In this document: in pieces, positions 1 through 7,721 of the stretch
Layout: every line of letters begins with the position of its first letter
How positions within the stretch are numbered: the first letter of the stretch is position 1
Assembly: GCA_001464165.1 (NCBI GenBank)
Contig: LNEX01000197.1
Span: 1 to 23,700, forward strand
From: a bacterium Ga0077546
GTDB lineage: Bacteria > Cyanobacteriota > Vampirovibrionia > Obscuribacterales > Obscuribacteraceae
DNA length: 23,700 nucleotides
Direction: 5' to 3'
Position numbers and translations under genes: made by a program
The notes under the pieces: model-generated
Told to the model about the DNA's origin: nothing
Seen by the model: the letters and a program-made list of their open reading frames with translations, nothing else
Databases searched by the model: none

Positions 1-1730
1 AACACTGCCGCTCTTGAGTGATCAAAATAATCAAGGCTGAGCTTCCGTCCCTGAGCGTCTCGAATGCCTTTCATCTCTACCCATACTTGAGTATATTGAT
101 GGCCAAAGAGAGGTCCGAACTCAAGGCCTTTATGGCCATACTGTTCGCTCACGACATCAGTTGAGTGATATTGCTCCCAGGCTTTGCTTGGTAGAGGATG
201 AGTAGGTGAGCCAATTCCAAGCAATAGTAATATCGATGCTTCATCATAGCCGCGCCAGTCTGTTTTGATAAAACCATTTTCTGGTGTCCAGCCCATGCTG
301 AGGCGGCCGCTTTCATTGGTGGCCCAATTCCAATCAACGCGGCTGAATAATTTAGTAGAGAGCTCGCGAATCTGCCTTTCTTTGGGCAAGTTCGCGTCGA
401 AGTAGTTTTTTGAAAAGAGCACGCCAGACATTAAGAGTGCAGTATCAATCGTCGATATTTCATTGTTTCCGGCTCGTAAGCCCGTTTTAGGATTGAGGAA
501 ATGATAAAACAGGCCGTGATCGCCTGATGTGCCTTGAACTGCCGGACCTTGCGGGGCTTGCCACAAGGTCTTTAGTACTTTCAATGTGTAGTCGGCTGCT
601 CCTTCGCGACTAATCCAACCGCGCTCTGCGGCGACACCATGGGCGGTGAGTGAGAATCCTACGGCGGCAATACTGGCTGGCGATGTTTCTGTCGATCGGT
701 CTTTGGTCAAGCCTGTGATCTTATCGCTATGCTCCCTGAAATATTCGAAGTGTGCTTTTTGCAGGTTCTCTAACATCGCTCTGTCAGCCACAGTTAGCTC
801 AGGAGCTGCGGCTCGGCGAGCCATTAACTCACCAGTGATTCTTTTAGAGTTGCCGTGGGCCTGATGCCAATCGCCCACTATATGCACGCCATCGAGAGCA
901 GCTCCAGTCACCATAAAGGCAGCCATAGACTCGACGATTTGTTCTCTTGTGGCGTGTCCATTACCGGAAAGAAGAGAATTGCTCTCGGCGCTCACTGCAC
1001 CACCAATAGAGCCACCAGCGGCGTTAGTGCTCAGCCTGAAGCCTATACCGGCTGTCGAACGACTAAAGGCCAAATCAGAAATCGGTATTTTCAATGTGTT
1101 CTCGGCCGTTACCATCATACTGCGACTGGCCAAACCCATAGCGCCTAAGGTTAGAGCTGAGCTAGCCGCTGAGATGCCTCTTTGCTCCCAGAAACCTTGG
1201 TTTAGATCTGACGATGGTGTCAGCACAGAGCCATAAATTGCTCCATCTAAGGCCATTTTTAGCGGTGGCGCTAAAAATCTAACTGAATTTGCGAGACGGC
1301 CCATACTGCTTGCCTCAGCTTGGCTTAAGGCTATGGTTCTCACCAGAGTGGCGGCAAGTTCGCTGGCTTCGCCTAGGCGACCGATATGGCTTAAGGCTTT
1401 GGCCGATGAGCCTCTTACTAACAAAAAGGGCGCCACCATACCAAAACCAGAGCCGATTGTTGTGGCTAGCCATTCTTTGCTGGCAAAGGTTTGTGCTGCT
1501 GGTGGCTCGACAAGCTTTAGGATTGGTAAGATTTTGCTATCAGCTAAGTGATTGACTAATTGACTGATACCTTCGGCCGGTGCTTGTAATGCAGAATAGA
1601 CAAAAGATTTGCCGCTTAGTTCAGCTATGTTGAGTGCTTGTTTGGCTATTCCCGCGTCAGTATAGTCAGCTCCATTTTTTGAACCCTGACTCTCTGGCTG
1701 TACTTCTGCGTGTTTGGGCACTATGGGCAA
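1..1730 (-). CDS. Glucoamylase-family (PF10091-like) protein, C-terminus off the left edge
   Basis: The minus-strand frame is open from a TGA at 1742-1740 to the window edge. The last ~270 residues resemble the glycoamylase family PF10091, whose characterised relatives include endo-beta-1,2-glucanases (GH144). Family-like stretches in order are LTKDRSTETSPASIAAVGF (near 715-660), EISTIDTALLMSGVLF, YDEASILLLLGIGSPTHP (near 255-200) and FGPLFGHQYTQVWVEMKGIR (119-60). The ~340 residues before them are not recognised; they are Ala/Gly/Leu-rich with a hydrophobic patch around residues 88-107. There is no ATG near the front. I chose TTG at 1730 because GAGGTG lies about five bases upstream; GTG at 1721 is an alternative. 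No signal peptide is obvious. A small hairpin separates the gene from the aminotransferase upstream. The substrate is inferred only at the level of a glucan. Confidence 0.72.
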   Translation of the reverse strand, partial: MPIVPKHAEVQPESQGSKNGADYTDAGIAKQALNIAELSGKSFVYSALQAPAEGISQLVNHLADSKILPILKLVEPPAAQTFASKEWLATTIGSGFGMVAPFLLVRGSSAKALSHIGRLGEASELAATLVRTIALSQAEASSMGRLANSVRFLAPPLKMALDGAIYGSVLTPSSDLNQGFWEQRGISAASSALTLGAMGLASRSMMVTAENTLKIPISDLAFSRSTAGIGFRLSTNAAGGSIGGAVSAESNSLLSGNGHATREQIVESMAAFMVTGAALDGVHIVGDWHQAHGNSKRITGELMARRAAAPELTVADRAMLENLQKAHFEYFREHSDKITGLTKDRSTETSPASIAAVGFSLTAHGVAAERGWISREGAADYTLKVLKTLWQAPQGPAVQGTSGDHGLFYHFLNPKTGLRAGNNEISTIDTALLMSGVLFSKNYFDANLPKERQIRELSTKLFSRVDWNWATNESGRLSMGWTPENGFIKTDWRGYDEASILLLLGIGSPTHPLPSKAWEQYHSTDVVSEQYGHKGLEFGPLFGHQYTQVWVEMKGIRDAQGRKLSLDYFDHSRAAV

Positions 1731-1740
1731 GTATTCACCT

Positions 1741-1761
1741 CAGGCGCATGATGGGCGCCTG
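1741..1761 (-). terminator. Weak hairpin between aminotransferase and glucoamylase-like gene
   Basis: CAGGCGC (1741-1747) and GCGCCTG (1755-1761) form a perfect 7-bp stem with a 7-base loop, just after the aminotransferase stop on the minus strand. No T-tract follows, so it may be a weak terminator or an mRNA-processing or stability element. It lies directly upstream of the ribosome binding site of the next gene. Confidence 0.35.
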
Positions 1762-1793
1762 GCGACCTATTGTCAATGGGCTAATACTAAATT

Positions 1794-2972
1794 CTAGCTG
1801 TTTGTGCCTTTCAGCTGGTCGACGAAGCGCTGAATTCGCTCTAGTGCTTGCTCTATTTTGTCTATCGAGGTGGCGTAGCTGCATCTGACATGATTGGCTC
1901 CACTGGCACCAAAAGCCGTGCCCGGAACAAGGGCTACGCGTTGTTCATAGAGCAGGCGCTCCGCAAATTCTTCGCAGTTTAGACCAGTGTTGGCAATGCT
2001 AGGAAAAGCATAAAATGCCCCAGCCGGCATATGGCAGGCCAGGCCAATTTGATTGAAGCCGTTGACAATCACTCGTCTTCTCTGGCTGTATTGTTCAACC
2101 ATATCTTGCACCTGGGGCTCAGAGCCTTTAAGGGCCTCAAGGGCCGCTTTCTGCCCGGTTATAGGAGCGCAGAGCATAGTGTAAGAATGTATTTTCATCA
2201 TTGGGGCAAGAATGTCGCTTGGCGCACAAATGTAGCCGATACGCCACCCGGTCATAGCATAGGCTTTGGAGAAGCCATTGAAGAGTATGGTGCGCTCGTA
2301 GGCTCCCTTAATTGATGGCACGCAGGTATGCTCGCCCTCGTAAGTGAGGCGATCATAGATTTCATCACTAAGAATATACAAGCCATGTGCTTCAGCAAAC
2401 CTTACGACTTCTTCCATCAGGGGGCGCGGCATGGTGGCGCCAGTGGGGTTAGACGGATAGCCTAAAAGTATTGCTTTAGTGCGGCTGGTAAGGTGTGCCT
2501 CTAGCTTTTGAGCTGTGATACGAAAACCTTCTTCGGCTGTGGTCTCAACTGCTACAGGTATGCCCCCGGCTAGGCTGATGCAAGGCTTGTATGAAACATA
2601 GCATGGCTCTGGTACTAAAACTTCGTCGCCAGCATCGATTAAGGTGCGCAGGGCAATGTCTAAGCCTTCTGAAACACCTACTGTTATTAAAATTTGGTCT
2701 TCTGGTCGATAGCTTACTTGATAGAGATTTTCTAGGTGTTCGCTGATAGCGCGCCTTAGTTCAATCAGGCCCCAATTAGACGTGTAACTTGTCTGGCCTC
2801 GTTCTAGCGAGTAAATGGCGGCTTCTCTAATCGACCAAGGAGTGACGAAGTCTGGTTCTCCTACCCCAAGCGATATTACATCTTGCATTGAGGCGGCAAT
2901 ATCAAAAAAACGTCTTATTCCCGAGACCGGAAGAGCACTTGCGATTTTAGCAATGGGCTTGAGGCTAGTCAT
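1794..2972 (-). CDS. PLP-dependent class I/II aminotransferase
   Basis: This 392-residue protein is full length for a fold-type I aspartate/alanine/aromatic aminotransferase. It transfers an amino group from an amino acid to a 2-oxo acid, using PLP, in the cytoplasm. Visible motifs are the N-terminal SGIRRFF, LGVGEPDF (35-42), NPTG (175-178), SDEIYD (202-207), the PLP lysine K236 in FSKAYAMTGWRIGY (234-247), and a C-terminal Arg in NHVRCSY that should bind the substrate carboxylate. It starts two bases after the stop of the Lrp/AsnC gene, so the two are almost certainly cotranscribed. Bacillus subtilis has a comparable Lrp-type regulator/alanine transaminase pair (alaR-alaT). Alanine is therefore a candidate substrate, but aspartate or aromatic amino acids cannot be excluded from sequence alone. 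Confidence 0.93.
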   Translation of the reverse strand: MTSLKPIAKIASALPVSGIRRFFDIAASMQDVISLGVGEPDFVTPWSIREAAIYSLERGQTSYTSNWGLIELRRAISEHLENLYQVSYRPEDQILITVGVSEGLDIALRTLIDAGDEVLVPEPCYVSYKPCISLAGGIPVAVETTAEEGFRITAQKLEAHLTSRTKAILLGYPSNPTGATMPRPLMEEVVRFAEAHGLYILSDEIYDRLTYEGEHTCVPSIKGAYERTILFNGFSKAYAMTGWRIGYICAPSDILAPMMKIHSYTMLCAPITGQKAALEALKGSEPQVQDMVEQYSQRRRVIVNGFNQIGLACHMPAGAFYAFPSIANTGLNCEEFAERLLYEQRVALVPGTAFGASGANHVRCSYATSIDKIEQALERIQRFVDQLKGTNS

Positions 2973-2974
2973 AT

Positions 2975-3484
2975 CTAAGGTGATATCACCAAACGCTCAC
3001 TGCCTTCAGCTTCTAGGTAGAGCACGTCATCTTCTTTGTAGCGACGCAATTGGAAGTGTGTCACTGTTCCTGTGACACCATTAATAGTGGAGAGCTTCTC
3101 GGCAACGAAGTTGGCTAACTGACGCAAGTTTGTTGCTTCAACAACTACTCTTAAATCGCTGCCACCAGACACAAGCCAGACACTGCGCACTTCAGGAAAA
3201 CGGGCTATGCGCCCAGCAATTGCGTCAAAGCCAACGTCTCGAGCAGGTACTACTCGAACATCAATGAAAGCTGTAACTTTGTCAAAACCAGCTTTCTCCC
3301 AGTCAATTACAGCGTTATAGCGTCTTATAACGCCTTCGTTTTCGTACTGAGTAATTAGGGATCTAACTTCGCCTTCTGGGCGTCCTGTTTGCTTTGCTAT
3401 GGCTTCAGCGGTGGCCCTGCCGTCACGGGCTAGAATGTTTAGAACCTCGCAGCGTTTTTCTTCGCTTTCCGACCGGTCTTTCAT
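2975..3484 (-). CDS. Lrp/AsnC-family transcriptional regulator
   Basis: This 169-residue protein has an N-terminal winged helix-turn-helix (about residues 8-55, with VLNILARDGRATAEAIAKQT and the recognition region GEVRSLITQYENEGVIRRY). A C-terminal RAM/AsnC ligand-binding domain follows (about 68-150, TAFIDVRVVP through GVTGTVTHFQL). Such proteins form dimers to octamers, bind an amino acid and control nearby metabolic genes. The start is ATG at 3484, preceded by GAGG at good spacing. Its ATGA overlaps the stop of the upstream unknown gene by four bases, and its stop lies two bases before the aminotransferase, so the three are translationally coupled. The aminotransferase is its most likely target, with an amino acid as effector; both points are inference from position. 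Confidence 0.93.
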   Translation of the reverse strand: MKDRSESEEKRCEVLNILARDGRATAEAIAKQTGRPEGEVRSLITQYENEGVIRRYNAVIDWEKAGFDKVTAFIDVRVVPARDVGFDAIAGRIARFPEVRSVWLVSGGSDLRVVVEATNLRQLANFVAEKLSTINGVTGTVTHFQLRRYKEDDVLYLEAEGSERLVISP

Positions 3485-4440
3485 GAAAGCCTCAAAGTTG
3501 CTTTTGCCTGTTCGATTATTCGTCTAAGATTACTTTCGCCTATTTCTTCAATGCTGGCGGCTTGTTCTACAGGAGCAAATATTTGGCCGTACCAGGTTGG
3601 GTCTTGAAAGACTTCAGTCCAGTTGTCGAGTTTATCCCACTCACCGTCGTTGAGACCAAGCAAGAACCGAGCTCTGAAAGGATCAACTCCTTCAGCTTCA
3701 AAAGCCGCTACTCGTAGGTCCCGACCAAGGTTGGTATCAAAGTGCGCAGTGCCAGCGCTGTCAACATCAACGTCGCCATATATATCAAAACGCTTAATTA
3801 GATCTTGGGCTTCGGCAATATACGAGTCGTGCATGCGTTTGCCTTTTTCGCTTAATTTGTAAGCCGCTTTTTTGACGTCAATCTCAATTAGATTTTCGCG
3901 CTCGCCGTAAGCAATCACATCAACTAGGTCGCCATTGTCTTTAGTGACATCAATAATGGTGCCTACAGCAATTTGATGTAAGAACATCACTCGGCTAAAT
4001 TCTTCGACTTTCTTTGCGGTTGTGGTCTGGTTAGAGTTATGGGTCTGAGAGTTACTAGAACTAGAACTATCACTAGCCATATTCTTATCTAGCACCACAA
4101 GATCGCAGCGCATATATTTGACTGAGTCGCGCTCTGACGGAACAAATGCTTGCAGCAGTGGTGCTTCTGGATCTAGTGCTTCGCCGTTGGCGACGAAATC
4201 AACAGAGTTAGAAATGAAGAGTCCATCGCTGTCACGGTCGAAAATTATTTTTTGCAGAGCGCGTAAATCTTCAATCTGACCTTGTGGTAGTCGACCGTCT
4301 TCAACTAACTCCTCAGGCTTTTCAGCACCGAGAATTTCAAAAACAATATCAACTGCTGGTTGTTTTGCGGTTTGTTGATCAAGAGTAATGACTACTAGAT
4401 GCTGATTGAGGTGATCTGAAACACGCAGCAAATAGTTCAT
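3481..4440 (-). CDS. Conserved-looking protein of unknown function, 319 aa
   Basis: I do not recognise a family. There is no signal peptide or membrane segment. The N-terminal part (1-120) is acidic with mixed alpha/beta character. A low-complexity Ser/Asn/Thr/Gln linker (about 122-142) separates it from a second region (145-319) that includes AAYKLSEKGKRMHDSYIAEA, which loosely recalls the end of a winged helix. The C-terminus is acidic and rich in Trp and Asp. The start is ATG at 4440 with GGAG upstream. It overlaps the Lrp gene by four bases (ATGA), so it sits in the same operon as the regulator and aminotransferase, downstream of a lipoprotein. A cytoplasmic role connected to that operon is possible, but the sequence does not show one. 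Confidence 0.8.
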   Translation of the reverse strand: MNYLLRVSDHLNQHLVVITLDQQTAKQPAVDIVFEILGAEKPEELVEDGRLPQGQIEDLRALQKIIFDRDSDGLFISNSVDFVANGEALDPEAPLLQAFVPSERDSVKYMRCDLVVLDKNMASDSSSSSNSQTHNSNQTTTAKKVEEFSRVMFLHQIAVGTIIDVTKDNGDLVDVIAYGERENLIEIDVKKAAYKLSEKGKRMHDSYIAEAQDLIKRFDIYGDVDVDSAGTAHFDTNLGRDLRVAAFEAEGVDPFRARFLLGLNDGEWDKLDNWTEVFQDPTWYGQIFAPVEQAASIEEIGESNLRRIIEQAKATLRLS

Positions 4441-4442
4441 CT

Positions 4443-4712
4443 TTATCTTCTCCGTCCGCCCCAGCCGCCCGATCTCTTCATAGAGAAGCCCGATGAGCGT
4501 CGCCCGCCCCAGCCAGAATTAGACGATGCGCTTGGTGAAGAAGATGAGGAAGAGAAGCCGCCTAGACCGCCCCAGCTTCTTTTCGCTGTAGTGCTTGAAG
4601 GAGATGAGAAAGAGCCCCCAAAGCCGCTTTTGCTGGTCAAGCTGCCATCTGACTTGTTCTTGAATCTAGAAAAGAAACCTTGGTTGGCTGTTTTTTGTTG
4701 GGCGTACTGCGG
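4443..4712 (-). pseudogene. Detached C-terminal Gly/Ser/Arg-rich tail of the upstream lipoprotein
   Basis: This stretch is in the same frame as the lipoprotein gene at 4713-5288 and stays open for 89 codons after its TAA, ending in a normal stop two bases before the next gene. It first encodes a short basic segment (FFSRFKNKSDGS), then low-complexity Gly/Ser repeats (SSSSSSP, GWGGRRSSGF) and an Arg-rich end (GWGGRRR). A TTG at 4640 could start a 65-residue peptide, but no clear ribosome binding site supports it. The simplest reading is that the tail belongs to the lipoprotein and has been separated by a nonsense change or sequence error. Independent expression, or stop-codon readthrough, is the less likely alternative. 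Confidence 0.55.
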
Positions 4713-5288
4713 TTATTGTCGCCAGGTATTGCGATAACCCATCAGACCGCCATGGTTGCCATAGGGAGTATGGTAGCGCCCTCCCCAACTACTCATTAGG
4801 TGAGACATCACCATCATTTGTACGAATGGATTATCGAGAATGCTGCGGTGACCTTCATAGTAAGGTCTTCCGTCATAACCAGCCACTCGATATGGTAGTT
4901 CGTTATTTACAACATCTCCGGTTTGCTCAATTGCAAAGAGCTTTTCGTCGCCGGTTTGAAACCCTGGTTTTTGGTCTTTGTCGATGTAGCCGACTACGGT
5001 CAAGCGAGAATTCTCATGGGTGGCATCGAGAGAAACAACTCCTTCGCCATCGTATATTTCGTTTACACGTTTCTCAAAGTTAGCCATCTTGCTGTTGAAG
5101 TCTTTGTCGCCTTTGGTCTCAAAGAACGCTTTTTGTACTTCATCTAAATTGATTTTTTGTGACACACCTTGAATTTCAGGTGATACATAATGCTCTTTCA
5201 CGCCCCCAGAAGAGCAGCCTGTTAGGCTCACCGGGGCGATCATGAGCGCCAAACTCAACACTAGGGTGAGTGATTGCCAGCGTTTCAT
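4713..5288 (-). CDS. Exported lipoprotein of unknown function, apparently truncated
   Basis: The 191-residue product begins with a typical lipoprotein signal: basic MKRWQ, a hydrophobic core, then the lipobox LTGC with C25 as the lipidation site. The mature part starts CSSGGVKEHYVSPEIQG and contains a predicted helical segment (about 45-80). A small beta-rich region follows (VVSLDATHENSRLTVVGYID), then a Gly/Tyr/His-rich end (WGGRYHTPYGNHGG). The start ATG at 5288 has a strong GGAGG eight bases upstream. The reading frame continues beyond the TAA at 4713 into a Gly/Ser/Arg-rich tail, so the native protein was probably about 281 residues. It heads the minus-strand operon with the unknown 319-residue protein, the Lrp regulator and the aminotransferase. 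Its function is unknown. Confidence 0.8.
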   Translation of the reverse strand: MKRWQSLTLVLSLALMIAPVSLTGCSSGGVKEHYVSPEIQGVSQKINLDEVQKAFFETKGDKDFNSKMANFEKRVNEIYDGEGVVSLDATHENSRLTVVGYIDKDQKPGFQTGDEKLFAIEQTGDVVNNELPYRVAGYDGRPYYEGHRSILDNPFVQMMVMSHLMSSWGGRYHTPYGNHGGLMGYRNTWRQ

Positions 5289-5380
5289 GCTTTAAGACCT
5301 CCAGCGGTAATAATAGGTACTATAACAACTCTAGAAGCCAAGTTTGTTTATATACATGATATTTTCGTAGTTGAGGTTGC

Positions 5381-5397
5381 AAGCTTGAGACAAGCTT
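5381..5397. promoter_or_regulatory. Inverted repeat in divergent intergenic region
   Basis: AAGCTTG-AGA-CAAGCTT is a perfect 7-bp inverted repeat around a 3-base centre. It lies between the divergently transcribed lipoprotein and universal stress genes. Its size and position suit a repressor or activator site, but nothing identifies the protein. Confidence 0.35.
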
Positions 5398-5416
5398 CAA
5401 GAAGAATCAACTAAAC

Positions 5417-5443
5417 TGGACATTAATATCTTGCGGATATAAT
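5417..5443 (+). promoter_or_regulatory. Candidate promoter of the universal stress protein gene
   Basis: TGGACA (5417-5422) and a perfect TATAAT (5438-5443) resemble -35 and -10 boxes, although the 15-base spacer is short. Transcription would start about 20 bases before the ribosome binding site AGGAGA. TGGACA is also mirrored by TGTCCA at 5444-5449, so an inverted repeat brackets the -10 box and could be an operator. Confidence 0.45.
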
Positions 5444-5473
5444 TGTCCAAGTAGGAAGTAGCTCAGGAGAATC

Positions 5474-6529
5474 ATGAAAATACTTGCCGCTATCGATGGA
5501 TCTTTTCAGTCTGAGGCTGCTATCGATGCTTTGGGTAGTTTTAAGTGGGCCGCTGGTACTGACATAATTTTGTTCACAGCGCTCAAGGCACCTGAAATGG
5601 GTTTAGCTTTTGGCCGTAAAAGTAGTGACCAGTCGGCGCTGATGAAAGAAATGGTCGCTTCCACCGCTGACACCTTAAAGGGAATGGCAGCAGAGCTAGA
5701 GAAGAATTTATCGGGTAGTCGCGTGACTTTTCAAATTGCCCAAGGCGACGCCAAAAACGAGATTCTTGAAGCTGCCAAAGAAAATGCAGTGGACATGATT
5801 ATCATGGGCTCACGCGGCCATAAGGGCATGGAGCTGATATTGCTGGGCAGTGTCTCCCAAGGCGTATTGATGCAAGCTCAGTGTCCAGTCGTGATTGTCA
5901 AAAGTGAACCAAGCACTGACTCACCAAACCTTCAGGAAGGTTTCAAAAACGTGCTTTTGACCGTAGATAATTCACCTTATTCTCGCGCTGCGTTGGCTTG
6001 GGTTAAAACCCTCAACTGGTCTGCTTCAACTCGTTTCAAGCTAGTGACAGTGGTGCAGGCCTTAACTGACTCTTTTGCTTCTGAAGAAAGTGCCGTTCGT
6101 GCTACCAGCTTAACCAGGCAACACGATTCACTGCACGCCATGGCCCGCAGTGAGATGGAAGCTATGGCTCAAGATTTGATTAATCACGTCGGACCTGGTC
6201 GGGTAACAACTCAAGTGGGAGAGGGCGATCCCCGCGAAGTAATTTTGCATGTGGCCAACAGCTGGTCGGCTGATTTGATTGTATTGGGTTCACACGGTCG
6301 CACCGGTTTAACTAAGTTGTTGCTTGGTAGCGTTTCTCATGCCGTTGCTGTTCATGGCTATTGTTCAGTGGCCATAGTCAAAGGCATTGTAGCCAAAGGG
6401 CAAAGCGTGCGGCAGCAACAGACCGGTATGTTCAAGATACCTGAGGTCAAAGAAATTGTTGATCGTTTGCCACCGCCACCACCAAATAGCCCTTCTGATA
6501 CGCCTCATATTCAACCGGGCGGTATGTAG
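5474..6529 (+). CDS. Tandem universal stress protein (two UspA domains)
   Basis: This 351-residue protein holds two UspA domains. Domain 1 (1-145) begins KILAAIDGS and carries the nucleotide-binding motif G-2x-G-9x-G-S at G112, G115 and G125-S126. Domain 2 (157-303) begins NVLLTVDNS and repeats it at G272, G275 and G285-S286. Both motifs are intact, so ATP binding is expected. Such cytoplasmic proteins are induced by stress, starvation or hypoxia. The last 48 residues form an extension with a polyproline run (PPPPP) that is not part of the usual family. The start ATG is preceded by AGGAGA. The gene stands alone, divergent from the lipoprotein operon and convergent with the next gene. A related Usp-like domain is fused to the ClC gene at 18800. 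Confidence 0.93.
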   Translation: MKILAAIDGSFQSEAAIDALGSFKWAAGTDIILFTALKAPEMGLAFGRKSSDQSALMKEMVASTADTLKGMAAELEKNLSGSRVTFQIAQGDAKNEILEAAKENAVDMIIMGSRGHKGMELILLGSVSQGVLMQAQCPVVIVKSEPSTDSPNLQEGFKNVLLTVDNSPYSRAALAWVKTLNWSASTRFKLVTVVQALTDSFASEESAVRATSLTRQHDSLHAMARSEMEAMAQDLINHVGPGRVTTQVGEGDPREVILHVANSWSADLIVLGSHGRTGLTKLLLGSVSHAVAVHGYCSVAIVKGIVAKGQSVRQQQTGMFKIPEVKEIVDRLPPPPPNSPSDTPHIQPGGM

Positions 6530-6550
6530 TCTATTTTTTGCTTATAAAAT

Positions 6551-6614
6551 GGTACTGAAAGTAGTGGCAGTATCAAAAGCTCTTATGCTGGTGGGTGCTT
6601 TCTCAGTACTACTT
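6551..6614. terminator. Imperfect hairpin between convergent genes
   Basis: AAGTAGT (6559-6565) pairs with ACTACTT (6608-6614), and GGTACTGA-AAG partly pairs with CTTTCTCAGTACT (6598-6610) around a long loop. The position between two convergent stops suits a bidirectional terminator, but the stem is imperfect and no strong T-tract is seen. Confidence 0.22.
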
Positions 6615-6657
6615 CTTTGACGTTTATATCGATTCTATCCATCAACTGACTATCTTT

Positions 6658-7647
6658 TTATTTGTCTTGGGGAAAGAGGTCAGCGTTGAGCTGGTGTAGT
6701 CTTTGTAACAGGTGGAGCTGCGGGTAAGACTTGCCAAATAACTGCATTTCGCACCAGGCGACCCGTGACAAAGTTCTCTCGTGAGTAGAAGGAGCGTTTG
6801 GTTTGGCTGCATCGATTAGTTGCTGCTCGATCATTCTTTTGCGAGCTTCGGCGGCAGGGTCGTCATCATCCACTGACGAGTAACTGCTAGCTGCGCTGCT
6901 AGAGGCAATAGAATTAACAGGATTTAGATCAGAAGCGACACTACGCAGCCCTCTAACGAATGGATTGGCCTCAAATGTACCGAGGTTGCCTGCTGCAGCA
7001 CTGGGAACTTGGCCATCCATTTTTGTGTTCATGCGTGGATTCACTGCTAGAGCATTTTCTGGCTTGATGTGCAGCTTAACTTCGGCATATTGGTCGAGGG
7101 CGTCTGTTCTGGCTGAAAGGTCTCGGCTCTGAGACTGGGCGCCGAAAGCTTTGAGCTCCATGCGATTTAGTCGTGTGGCAATCGGGTCGGTCTGATAACT
7201 CTGGCCCAAGATGGCCGTCTCTAGGGCTGTGACCCTGGGGTAGTGACCCGGCGACTGATCTGGACTTTCGTTTGTACTGGCTGCCTTGGTACTGCTTTGG
7301 GGTGGTTCCACTGCTTTGGCTTGTAATTCAGAAGGCAGGCCGACTGCCGCTACGATTTGTGCTGTTCTGTGGGCGGCATCACCGCTGTTGGTCGCTCCGA
7401 AAATGAAGTTCTCAAGCCGATTGAGGCGCTGATCATCAGTTTCGGTTTCGAAATTGCGTTCAAAGTACTTGTGCTCGTAAGCGCGAATTTCGCGAGTAAG
7501 GTCGTCGACTTTTGCTGGCTTCTCTTTTGGTTTGTTGCTAGTTGCCACTGTCTCTTTTACTACTGGTGGTTGAGTATTGGCAAAGGTGGCACAAGTTGAA
7601 ACTGATGTAGTAAGAACAGTTGCAAAAATAGCTGAAAAGCGGCGCAT
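6658..7647 (-). CDS. Exported protein with RLxRLExxxFG repeats, function unknown
   Basis: The 329-residue protein has a signal peptide (MRRFSAIFATVLTTSVSTCATFA). The body carries a recurring short motif: QRLNRLENFIFG (73-84), PRVTALETAILG (137-148), TRLNRMELKAFG (158-169) and a degenerate LSRVAWCEMQLFG (293-305). Between them are Ser/Ala/Pro-rich linkers and a DDDD patch near 260-263. An YEHKYFERNFETETDDQRLNRLE unit appears to be the most complete copy. Each repeat probably forms a short amphipathic helix pair. The start ATG is preceded by GGAG. It is convergent with the universal stress gene and about 75 bases downstream of a TPR-like gene on the same strand. No enzymatic motif is visible; a periplasmic structural or binding role is a guess. 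Confidence 0.75.
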   Translation of the reverse strand: MRRFSAIFATVLTTSVSTCATFANTQPPVVKETVATSNKPKEKPAKVDDLTREIRAYEHKYFERNFETETDDQRLNRLENFIFGATNSGDAAHRTAQIVAAVGLPSELQAKAVEPPQSSTKAASTNESPDQSPGHYPRVTALETAILGQSYQTDPIATRLNRMELKAFGAQSQSRDLSARTDALDQYAEVKLHIKPENALAVNPRMNTKMDGQVPSAAAGNLGTFEANPFVRGLRSVASDLNPVNSIASSSAASSYSSVDDDDPAAEARKRMIEQQLIDAAKPNAPSTHERTLSRVAWCEMQLFGKSYPQLHLLQRLHQLNADLFPQDK

Positions 7648-7721
7648 TCTACTTTCTCCAGAATAATCGCTTTTACTTTATAAGAAGTGGTGACTCTCTA
7701 GTAAGCTAAATCGTTTAAGGT

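Noticed and set aside
646..1888. Several plus-strand open frames of 70-97 codons
   Set aside because: They lie opposite the glucoamylase-family gene, have no ribosome binding sites or recognisable motifs, and the minus-strand frame has clear family-like sequence.
4713..4715. Alternative genetic code or recoding of TAA as an amino acid
   Set aside because: TAA is used as a normal stop by other genes here (for example 21260-21262), so general reassignment is excluded. Site-specific readthrough remains only a weak possibility.
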